Part shown: piece by piece, positions 5,624 to 10,356 of the stretch
How the letters are laid out: every line of letters starts with the position of its first letter
Position numbering within the stretch: the stretch's first letter is position 1
The notes under the pieces: generated by a model
The model's database searches: none
The model's input: the letters and a program-made list of their open reading frames with translations, nothing else
Told to the model about the DNA's origin: nothing
Made by a program: the position numbers and the translations under genes
From: CAZJCK01 sp964544635
Lineage (GTDB): Bacteria; Zixibacteria; MSB-5A5; GN15; FEB-12
DNA: 10,356 nt
Reading direction: 5' to 3'
NCBI GenBank assembly: GCA_964544635.1
Contig: CAZJCK010000095.1
Coordinates: 1-10,356, forward strand

Positions 5624-6304
5624 ATGCACCTGCATCGTCGTTACCTCGGCATCTCTCTCGTGGCCGTTGTCAGTCTGGGCCTGATCTGGTCGACCGGCTG
5701 CTCCGATCGCATGTCGAATCCATCCCCGGATGATCAGTCTACAACCTTGACGTGGCTTCGCGACAGTGTGTCGGATGGTGACGATCTGTGGTTGACTAAC
5801 ACCGAGCCGCTGGCAGACAGCACCGTGCTGGTCGACTACAGCAATGTTATCGGGGAAGATTATGAATTGAAGTCGACGGATACGATTGATGTTACGGCTG
5901 CCAACGGCGGTACGATCGCGATGCGTGATCTTGGTGACCTGAACCAGATTCGTATTCCGGATTCGTCACTCGAATCGAACACACGGATCTCGGTGAATTC
6001 GTACCGGCCGAGCAACGGCACGATCAAGAATGAACTGGCGCTGGTGTTCGGGCCGTCGGGCCTGCAATTCAATTCGCCGATTACGGTTGAGCTGGATGCA
6101 AGCCTTTTTGATGATCCTTCGCGCGAGGGACGTCCGGCTGAAGTGACCTGGCAGTATTACAACACCGATCTCGAGGCGTGGGAAGAGTACAGCCGGGTGA
6201 CGGTTTCGCCTGACCGAATATTCCGCATTCCGGTCGAGCATTTTTCGACATATCGCGCCCTCGCGACGCGGTATGAAATGTTCAGCCAGGGAGGCCAGCA
6301 ATAG
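5624..6304 (+). CDS. Putative lipoprotein with a ZU5-like domain
   Basis: The 226-residue protein begins with a basic stretch (HLHRRY) and a hydrophobic helix (about 8-22) ending in STGC, with Cys26 as the likely lipidated residue. The Ser at -3 departs from the usual Leu, so lipidation is probable, not certain. Residues about 94-160 (NGGTIAMRDL, RIPDSSLESNTRISV, ALVFGPSGLQFNSPITVELDASLF) have the rhythm of ZU5-like beta-sandwich domains, known from secreted and envelope lipoproteins. A specific role is not inferable; a surface or periplasmic structural part is likely. AAAGGA lies about ten bases before the chosen ATG. The next predicted transcription unit begins about 40 bases after the stop. 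Confidence 0.75.
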   Translation: MHLHRRYLGISLVAVVSLGLIWSTGCSDRMSNPSPDDQSTTLTWLRDSVSDGDDLWLTNTEPLADSTVLVDYSNVIGEDYELKSTDTIDVTAANGGTIAMRDLGDLNQIRIPDSSLESNTRISVNSYRPSNGTIKNELALVFGPSGLQFNSPITVELDASLFDDPSREGRPAEVTWQYYNTDLEAWEEYSRVTVSPDRIFRIPVEHFSTYRALATRYEMFSQGGQQ

Positions 6305-6341
6305 AATATCATGACGTAGAAAGTTTTTGTTGATTGATGTT

Positions 6342-6370
6342 TTGAGTGACGTTTTTGTTGCGCATACACT
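6342..6370 (+). promoter_or_regulatory. Promoter of the GNAT operon leader
   Basis: TTGAGT (6342-6347), a 17-nt spacer and TACACT (6365-6370), each 4 of 6 to consensus with ideal spacing. The predicted start is about 6374-6378, which places the 16S-complementary element at the very 5' end of the transcript. Confidence 0.6.
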
Positions 6371-6373
6371 GGG

Positions 6374-6516
6374 AAAGGAGGTGGTCCAGGCTCGACAAGT
6401 TTGACTCCAGTGAGGTATCTGAGGCCTGGCTTTCCTTTGCCTGCGTGTAATGGCGGGTCGGGTCAATACCAACAGACAACCGGCCGGATCGCCTTCAGGG
6501 TGGTCCGGTTATTTTT
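6374..6516 (+). ncRNA. Structured leader with 16S 3'-tail complement; candidate attenuator of the GNAT operon
   Basis: The leader starts with AAAGGAGGTGGTCCAG, which with the preceding G can pair over about 17 contiguous positions (one G-U) with the canonical 16S 3' end. No ATG, GTG or TTG lies at initiation distance, so it is not a normal ribosome-binding site. AAAGGA (6374-6379) and CCAGGC (6386-6391) can fold back on TCCTTT (6433-6438) and GCCTGG (6424-6429). A second hairpin, GCCTGC/GCGGGT, spans 6439-6458. The terminator at 6478-6516 then precedes the GNAT gene by 38 bases. Its 3' arm GGTGGTCC (6499-6506) is an exact copy of 6380-6387, so its 5' arm can instead pair with the leader start: 6377-6387 with 6486-6496, 11 contiguous pairs, three of them G-U. 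This is attenuator architecture. A stand-alone small RNA is the alternative. Confidence 0.6.
6478..6516 (+). terminator. Intrinsic terminator ahead of the GNAT gene
   Basis: AACC/GGTT (6478-6481 with 6507-6510) and an inner 8-bp stem GGATCGCC/GGTGGTCC (6486-6493 with 6499-6506, two G-U pairs) enclose a TTCAG loop; ATTTTT follows (6511-6516). An AACCGG/CCGGTT register is also possible. It would end lipoprotein read-through and transcripts from the promoter at 6342-6370, unless the alternative pairing with 6377-6387 forms. Confidence 0.75.
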
Positions 6517-6553
6517 GTGCCTGCCGGCGCAGCATGAGCGTACATTGCACCGT

Positions 6554-7120
6554 ATGAACGATATAGCGTACCGCATTCTCTTTGAAGCCGATATTGAGGC
6601 GTTCAGGACGCTTCGGCGGGTCGCGCTGGAGCGACACCCGGAGGCGTTTTCCGAAACGGTGGAGGAGTTTGACAGCACATCGGATGATGAACTTCGAGAT
6701 TTTGTCTGCCGGCGCAGTTCGCCTACTCACAAGTTCGTTTACGGGGCTTTCGATGGTAATAATCTGATAGGTATTGCCGGTTGCTATCAGCAGAAACACA
6801 CGAAACTGCGACACATGGGATCGGTATGGTCGGTATATGTCGATCCCGCCTACCGTGCCAAGCGAGTGGGCCGGGAGTTGATGCGGCGCCTGATCGACCA
6901 GGCACGTTCAATCGAGGAGCTCAAACTGCTCGAACTGGGGGTGGCGGAATCATCAGTTGCCGCGAAGCATCTCTATGAGTCGCTGGGCTTCTTTGTGAGC
7001 GGGCTTGAAGAAGGGGCGATGAAGGTGGGGGATCGATATGTCAACATGTTCTTCATGCGGTTGTGGCTGCACGGCAAACCGGGAAACATCGGCGCGTCCG
7101 GGAACGTTCATCAGGTATGA
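6554..7120 (+). CDS. GNAT-family N-acetyltransferase
   Basis: The 188-residue protein is a single-domain acetyltransferase that would move acetyl from acetyl-CoA to an amine. The core strand and CoA-binding loop are SVWSVYVDPAYRAKRVGRELMRRLI (residues 90-114), followed by ELGVAESSVAAKHLYESLGF (127-146), the usual motif B region. The Q/RxxGxG/A signature reads R101-A-K-R-V-G106: the first glycine is Arg104, unusual though the last glycine remains. The substrate is unknown. ATG 6554 is chosen because the family alignment begins there; the frame extends upstream, but only across the leader terminator. No Shine-Dalgarno is visible. A TACATT at 6541-6546 hints at a leaderless promoter, but without a -35. 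It is the first gene of a three-gene operon; its TGA overlaps the next ATG (ATGA). Confidence 0.88.
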   Translation: MNDIAYRILFEADIEAFRTLRRVALERHPEAFSETVEEFDSTSDDELRDFVCRRSSPTHKFVYGAFDGNNLIGIAGCYQQKHTKLRHMGSVWSVYVDPAYRAKRVGRELMRRLIDQARSIEELKLLELGVAESSVAAKHLYESLGFFVSGLEEGAMKVGDRYVNMFFMRLWLHGKPGNIGASGNVHQV

Positions 7121-7491
7121 AGAACCCGCATGTCAAAGACAGTAAAGATCAACAAACGCAGGATACCGGGCAGCGGGGCCAGGGCGGCCGCAGCTGGCTG
7201 CACCCGCTGTCAGGCATTGTCATCCTCGGGCTCGACTGGCTGCTGTTCAGCGGCAACGTAATCACCGCCGGAGCGGGCACACTGGCAACCTCGCTGACCG
7301 GCTTTTTAGCCGGCGGGCTGGCCACGCTGTGGTTGCAGCGACGGTTCGGTGGCGACGCGCCGGATCAGGCGCTCGTGAAAGGACTGGCGGCCGGAATCGC
7401 CGTGGGGATTCCATTCCCGATTTTCGGCACCCTGCTGGGGGGCACCGTTCTGGCCCTGTCGGGCCTGGACAAATTCATGCGTAAACGATGA
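7117..7491 (+). CDS. Small membrane protein of unknown function
   Basis: The 124-residue protein has a hydrophilic, Gln/Lys-rich N-terminus (1-28) and then nearly continuous hydrophobic segments: about 30-46 (SGIVILGLDWLLF), 52-74 and 88-117, rich in Gly and Ala. The chain ends in a basic KFMRKR tail. I do not recognise the family. ATG 7117 is chosen because it overlaps the GNAT stop in ATGA; an in-frame ATG at 7063 would read far back into the GNAT gene. Its own stop overlaps the next start in the same ATGA fashion, so the three proteins are likely made in step. The methyltransferase next door is also in the membrane, so a shared envelope job is possible. Confidence 0.75.
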   Translation: MKNPHVKDSKDQQTQDTGQRGQGGRSWLHPLSGIVILGLDWLLFSGNVITAGAGTLATSLTGFLAGGLATLWLQRRFGGDAPDQALVKGLAAGIAVGIPFPIFGTLLGGTVLALSGLDKFMRKR

Positions 7492-7934
7492 CGACTGTGT
7501 CGCTTCGCTCGATTCTCATCGTGGCTGCGCAGCTATGCTGGCTCGTCCTGCTGGCGGTAACGGGTGATTTCGTCGTCCTCGACGTCGTGCCGCTGTTGCT
7601 GGTACAGGCGGCGGCGATCCTGCTGGGATTGTGGGCCATTACGACAATGGGCCTGCATCAGCTGCGGATCCAGCCGGAGGTCCACCCGAACGCACGGCTC
7701 GTCATGTCAGGACCGTACCGATGGATAAGGCACCCGATGTATACCAGTGTCCTCCTGTTCACGGCAGCGGCGCTGGCTGCCGATTTCAGCTACCAGCGCG
7801 CAGTGATCTGGATCGCACTCCTGTTGACGATGCACTTCAAATTGCACTATGAAGAACGGCTGCTGTGCCATCACTTCCCCGGCTATGAGCGGTACCGGGA
7901 GCAAAGCTGGCGGCTCGTTCCCTGGGTGTACTGA
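7488..7934 (+). CDS. Isoprenylcysteine carboxyl methyltransferase-family membrane protein
   Basis: The 148-residue integral membrane protein belongs to the ICMT/phospholipid-methyltransferase type superfamily of SAM-dependent enzymes. It has hydrophobic helices at about 8-25, 30-55, 86-98 and 104-116. The diagnostic motifs are GPYRWIRHPMYTSVLL (residues 75-90) and the C-terminal EERLL-x4-PGYERYREQSWRLVP (122-145), where the conserved Glu pair and Arg sit near the SAM site. Bacterial members methylate lipids or small hydrophobic substrates; the substrate here is unknown. The start overlaps the upstream stop (ATGA). It ends only nine bases from the stop of the convergent DUF1028 gene, with no hairpin between. 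Confidence 0.88.
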   Translation: MTTVSLRSILIVAAQLCWLVLLAVTGDFVVLDVVPLLLVQAAAILLGLWAITTMGLHQLRIQPEVHPNARLVMSGPYRWIRHPMYTSVLLFTAAALAADFSYQRAVIWIALLLTMHFKLHYEERLLCHHFPGYERYREQSWRLVPWVY

Positions 7935-7943
7935 CGGTCGCGC

Positions 7944-8939
7944 TCAATCAGCTTGCGGGGCTGTTTCCATGCGCATTTTCTCAGTCAGGTCGAGGAAGCG
8001 GGCTTCTTCTTTGATCATCATGAAATCGTCGTCGACAACGGCAGCATCAACAAGGTTCGGGTTGAGTTCAAGCGCCTTTTCAAGGGCGTCGTATGACCCG
8101 TCGATATCGCCGGTGGCCAGCCGAATGACCGACAGGTCGTACCAGACCTCGCCGTTATCCGGCGCCAGTCTGGCGGTGCGCTCCATCGGCTCGAGGGCAT
8201 CATCGAAGCGGTTCTCGGTGAAGGCGGTCCAGGCGATGTTCCAGGTATAGTTGACCTGGGCGATGTCAAGGAGGCGGCCGAGTTCCTTGAACGGTTCGGG
8301 GTGGTCGTCGACACGGACATCGATCGCCTGGTCGGTATAGCCACCGTAGCCGGCCCCTTGCCGTGCCACGACCAGCGCCGCCGACTGTTTGCCGCGCGCA
8401 TCTCCCCCGGCTGCCTCACCGGCCAAAAGGGCGGCATACAGCCGGTCGGCCAGACTTCCCTCGCTGTTGAGCCAGGCTTTCTCCATCTCGACGACGACGG
8501 CCTCGCCGGCGAGAATGTTGCCCTGGATAGCATAGCCAAACCCGGATCGTCCGCCCGCCCAATCAAGGCAGCCGTCACCGGTATAGCTGGCCGAGCGTCC
8601 GGAGACATCGACAATACCGAACTGGCGGCGCGACGGTCGGTCGTCGGTGCGGATCAATACGTTGCGGACCTCTTCGGGGGTCAGGCCGGATTCGAGCAGT
8701 TCAAGGCCGGTCCAGCCGAACGAGGTGTTGGCATAGGCCTGGGTGGCGATGGCGCCGACATCGGCCCTGGCCCACGGCACGACCACACCAACACCGAAGA
8801 AGCGCGAGGCCACCGCCACACCGACCTCGCCGGTGGCGGTATCGCAGGCGACGATTGAGAATGTCGACGCTTGCGGCGGATCGGCCTGGATCGAACCGGC
8901 GCACAGTATGAGCAACGAGATGATGACAAGACGTTTCAT
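7944..8939 (-). CDS. Secreted DUF1028-family (Ntn-hydrolase-like) protein with TPR-like C-terminus
   Basis: The 331-residue protein has a signal peptide (MKRLVIISLLILCAGSIQA, cleavage near 19/20). Residues 25-235 match DUF1028: TFSIVACDTATGEVGVAVASRFFGVGVVVPWA, then ATQAYANTSFGWTGLELLESGLTPEEV, then GYAIQGNILAG. The DUF1028 fold is related, as I recall, to Ntn hydrolases, but its reaction is unknown. Residues about 238-320 look like TPR repeats (AWTAFTENRFDDALEPMERTARLAPDN and SVIRLATGDIDGSYDALEKALELNPN), possibly for protein contact. The ATG at 8939 is chosen over a much longer upstream extension because GGAGG lies five bases before it and the signal peptide starts there. A minus-strand TTGACA at 9008-9003 may be its -35, with a poor -10. 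Confidence 0.87.
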   Translation of the reverse strand: MKRLVIISLLILCAGSIQADPPQASTFSIVACDTATGEVGVAVASRFFGVGVVVPWARADVGAIATQAYANTSFGWTGLELLESGLTPEEVRNVLIRTDDRPSRRQFGIVDVSGRSASYTGDGCLDWAGGRSGFGYAIQGNILAGEAVVVEMEKAWLNSEGSLADRLYAALLAGEAAGGDARGKQSAALVVARQGAGYGGYTDQAIDVRVDDHPEPFKELGRLLDIAQVNYTWNIAWTAFTENRFDDALEPMERTARLAPDNGEVWYDLSVIRLATGDIDGSYDALEKALELNPNLVDAAVVDDDFMMIKEEARFLDLTEKMRMETAPQAD

Positions 8940-9132
8940 TATTCCTCCCTGGAACGTGATAAGATGCAACAGTAGTCGTAATGTGGGCGGAAAGCGGGAA
9001 TATGTCAAACGGTATGGTGGCGTAACGCTCGCGCGGGCAGGAGGGCGCCGGAAAATAGCGCCATTCGCTGACATTTTGGTTAATACTTCCGGCCCCAGCG
9101 TGTATCTTGGGGTAAACGCTGAGGGTAAACTG
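8940..9132. promoter_or_regulatory. Divergent promoter region of the DUF1028 and PH-like genes
   Basis: It holds the minus-strand Shine-Dalgarno of the DUF1028 gene (GGGAGG, about 8950-8945) and a minus-strand TTGACA (9008-9003) with only CACATT at 17 nt as -10. For the plus strand, TAATAC (9079-9084) and TATCTT (9103-9108) are possible -10 boxes without good -35 partners. A tandem 8-bp repeat lies at 9110-9130. Confidence 0.35.
9110..9130 (+). repeat. Tandem GGGTAAAC repeat overlapping the ribosome-binding site
   Basis: GGGTAAAC occurs at 9110-9117 and again at 9123-9130, a 13-base period, ending two bases before the ATG at 9133. The second copy contains part of the GAGGG Shine-Dalgarno. 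It could bind a regulator or be chance. Confidence 0.4.
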
Positions 9133-9657
9133 ATGCCGGACAATCGAAACGATACACCGCGCTTTGCGGAAGACCAGCGGCTGCGCCAGAAGTGGTTATG
9201 GAGTGCGGTCATTATTACAACCATCATCGCCTGGGTCGCGCTGGTACGGCTGGCGCTGGTGGATATTCCGGACGGCACGGTTGGGTCGGCCACGTGGTGG
9301 CTGCTGGCGCTTTTGGTACTCGTCGGGATCGGCCTGCCCCTCCTGCTGGCGATGGCGCGGTTGCGAGTGCTGGTTTATGATGACCGGATCGAACTGCGAT
9401 ACCGTCCGCTGACATCGAAGACCATCCGCTTCGACGACATCACCCGGGCATACGCGCGTGAGTACAATCCGATCATGGAGTATGGCGGCTGGGGCATACG
9501 GTTCGGGTTTTCTTCGGGTCGCGCCTACAATGCGTTCGGCAACAAAGGGGTACAGTTGGAACTGAAGGATGGAAAGAAGATTCTCATCGGGTCACAGCGG
9601 GCGAACGAGCTGGCCGATGCGATTGATGTCGGACCGTCAGATCAAACCAACTCTTAG
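9133..9657 (+). CDS. Membrane protein with PH-like domain (possibly DUF6141)
   Basis: The 174-residue protein has two membrane helices (about 22-43 and 55-76), followed by a soluble beta-rich domain: RLRVLVYDDRIELRYRPL (76-93), IRFDDITRAYAREYNPIMEYGGWGIRFG (98-125), AYNAFGNKGVQLELKDGKKILIGSQRANEL (131-160). The order strand, DDI, EYGGWGIR, G-x-x-G-V-Q-L, and ILIGSQ is typical of bacterial PH-like membrane proteins; I believe it is the DUF6141 group but cannot verify this. Function unknown. GAGGG (9121-9125) lies about eight bases before the ATG, which selects this start over a much longer in-frame extension reaching back into the antisense of the DUF1028 gene. Confidence 0.8.
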   Translation: MPDNRNDTPRFAEDQRLRQKWLWSAVIITTIIAWVALVRLALVDIPDGTVGSATWWLLALLVLVGIGLPLLLAMARLRVLVYDDRIELRYRPLTSKTIRFDDITRAYAREYNPIMEYGGWGIRFGFSSGRAYNAFGNKGVQLELKDGKKILIGSQRANELADAIDVGPSDQTNS

Positions 9658-9908
9658 CACAGCGTTAATCTTGTCTTTACAGTAGCGTGCTACTCTGGTG
9701 GCATACATCGCACGCATGCCATCGGCGACTGAACACTGGCCGCAGTGCCACCTCCATAGTGATGGATATACAGTCGCTCTACGCAGGGTCGCGGTGCCAT
9801 CGCAGACGAGGACGCCTAAAGAAAAAGACGTGCTCACGTACCGGATTCTTAAGGCTCAAGGTGTACTCGTCTGCGTTCCTGTATGGGAGAGCCCGACGCA
9901 CTTGGTGA
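9658..9908. other. Intergenic stretch without a recognisable gene
   Basis: About 250 bases between the PH-like gene and the promoter of the NTF2-like gene. An open frame joins its right part (from a GTG at 9698) to the next gene, but the translation resembles nothing I know and the predicted transcription start lies far downstream. A dyad AGTAGC-GT-GCTACT occurs at 9681-9694, 24 bases after the PH-like stop; it has no T-run. It may be degraded coding sequence. Confidence 0.4.
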
Positions 9909-9937
9909 TTGACCGCCGGTCGCAACGCAAATATATT
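9909..9937 (+). promoter_or_regulatory. Strong promoter giving a predicted leaderless mRNA
   Basis: TTGACC (9909-9914, 5 of 6), a 17-nt spacer and TATATT (9932-9937, 5 of 6). The ATG at 9944 comes exactly six bases after the -10, so transcription should begin at or next to it. No Shine-Dalgarno precedes the ATG. The geometry is the same as at 603-615. Confidence 0.7.
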
Positions 9938-9943
9938 CTGTCC

Positions 9944-10258
9944 ATGGATACACGCAAATATATTGAAGAGATGTACGGCTACTGGGTGGCCGGCGAGCGC
10001 GACCAAGCGCGGGCGATGCTTCACGACGACTTTGAAGTGCGCACCAAAGACCAGACGATCAGCGGCGCCGATAAGTTCTTCGACGAATGCTGGAAGTCTA
10101 ACGAGCAGATGACGAAGTTCGAGATCGAGGACGGTGTGTTTGGCGAGGATGCCGCCTATGTTGTCTACAACGGCGGACAGTGGCGGGTCGCCGAATTCCA
10201 CAAGTTTCGCGACGGCAAGGTGGCGCTGGTACGGGTGACGTTTGACCCGGTGAAGTAG
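9944..10258 (+). CDS. NTF2-like/SnoaL-like family protein
   Basis: The 104-residue protein has the cone-shaped NTF2-like pattern: an N-terminal helix MDTRKYIEEMYGYWVAGERDQARAMLHDDFEVR (1-33), a second helix SGADKFFDECWKSN (40-53), then beta-strands KFEIEDGVFGEDAAYVVYNG, WRVAEFHKFRDGKVALVRVTFDP (58-102). Such proteins include enzymes (cyclases, isomerases) and ligand-binding domains; no catalytic signature points to one. The length is on the short side but complete. The ATG at 9944 is selected because the fold begins there and an excellent promoter ends six bases before it; an in-frame GTG at 9698 would start upstream of that promoter. No terminator is visible after the stop. Confidence 0.82.
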   Translation: MDTRKYIEEMYGYWVAGERDQARAMLHDDFEVRTKDQTISGADKFFDECWKSNEQMTKFEIEDGVFGEDAAYVVYNGGQWRVAEFHKFRDGKVALVRVTFDPVK

Positions 10259-10356
10259 GCGCGCACACATTCATTTGCAGGGGAGGCCCGGAGCGACGCG
10301 ACCGACCTGCCGTCATCATCCGACCGACGCTGCCGCCCACATACACGACAGATGTC
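10259..10356. other. Right edge, nothing recognised
   Basis: About 100 GC-rich bases after the NTF2-like stop. I see no hairpin with a T-run, no ribosome-binding site and no credible gene start; frames here on the minus strand are low-complexity Arg/Ser/Pro translations. Confidence 0.5.

Noticed and set aside
6371..6391. Remnant of a duplicated 16S rRNA 3' end on the minus strand
   Set aside because: Only about 18 bases match; the flanking minus-strand sequence has none of the conserved 16S helix 44/45 sequence, so a leftover rRNA copy is unlikely.
6401..6553. In-frame N-terminal extension of the GNAT protein from a TTG at 6401
   Set aside because: It would be translated across the leader hairpins and terminator, is Pro/Gly/Gln-rich and unlike GNAT N-termini; the family alignment starts at the ATG at 6554.
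8743..9132. Long upstream extension of the PH-like membrane protein
   Set aside because: It overlaps the DUF1028 gene on the other strand; the Shine-Dalgarno and membrane topology support the ATG at 9133.
8940..9293. 118-codon upstream extension of the DUF1028 gene
   Set aside because: A signal peptide and a GGAGG site mark the start at 8939; the extension is antisense to the PH-like gene and low in complexity.

Overview
The window looks like a chromosomal segment of a moderately GC-rich bacterium. At the left edge, on the minus strand, is the 5' end of a 16S rRNA gene containing the 27F primer site, so it is cellular DNA. The gene families (ZU5-like lipoprotein, DUF1028-type secreted protein, TPR-tailed GT-C glycosyltransferase) and the 16S fragment would suit an uncultured FCB-type lineage such as Zixibacteria. 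That placement is an impression; I cannot confirm it without a search. There are no insertion sequences, phage genes, CRISPR arrays or tRNAs.

Layout. Positions 1-56 hold the 16S 5' end (minus). Positions 57-614 are its long control region: a consensus-like promoter, a hairpin with a U-tract right at the predicted transcript start, and a boxA antitermination site. A glycosyltransferase-TPR membrane protein (615-2483) diverges from the rRNA operon and meets a minus-strand operon tail to tail. That operon (4169-2480) encodes a WrbA-like flavodoxin, a DJ-1/PfpI protein and a DUF3592-type membrane protein. It diverges from a VOC (glyoxalase-fold) gene (4329-4700), and together they look like a small redox/electrophile-handling locus. 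A SlyD-like FKBP prolyl isomerase (5305-4880, minus) is followed eight bases later by its own strong promoter, a structured untranslated stretch and an excellent intrinsic terminator: a candidate ~130-nt small RNA. Next come a ZU5-like lipoprotein (5624-6304) and a promoter-leader-terminator unit (6342-6516) ahead of a tightly coupled operon of GNAT acetyltransferase, small membrane protein and isoprenylcysteine-type methyltransferase (6554-7934). A secreted DUF1028-TPR protein (8939-7944, minus) converges on that operon. It diverges from a PH-like membrane protein (9133-9657). The window closes with an NTF2/SnoaL-like gene (9944-10258).

The most interesting content is in the gaps. (1) The leader before the GNAT operon starts with a near-perfect complement of the 16S rRNA 3' tail and has mutually exclusive terminator and antiterminator pairings that use this element. 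It may be an attenuator sensing 30S or anti-Shine-Dalgarno availability. (2) The structured RNA downstream of the FKBP gene matches no family I recognise. (3) The rRNA promoter is followed at once by a terminator-like hairpin. (4) At least two genes seem to be read from leaderless mRNAs, with a -10 box exactly six bases before the ATG.
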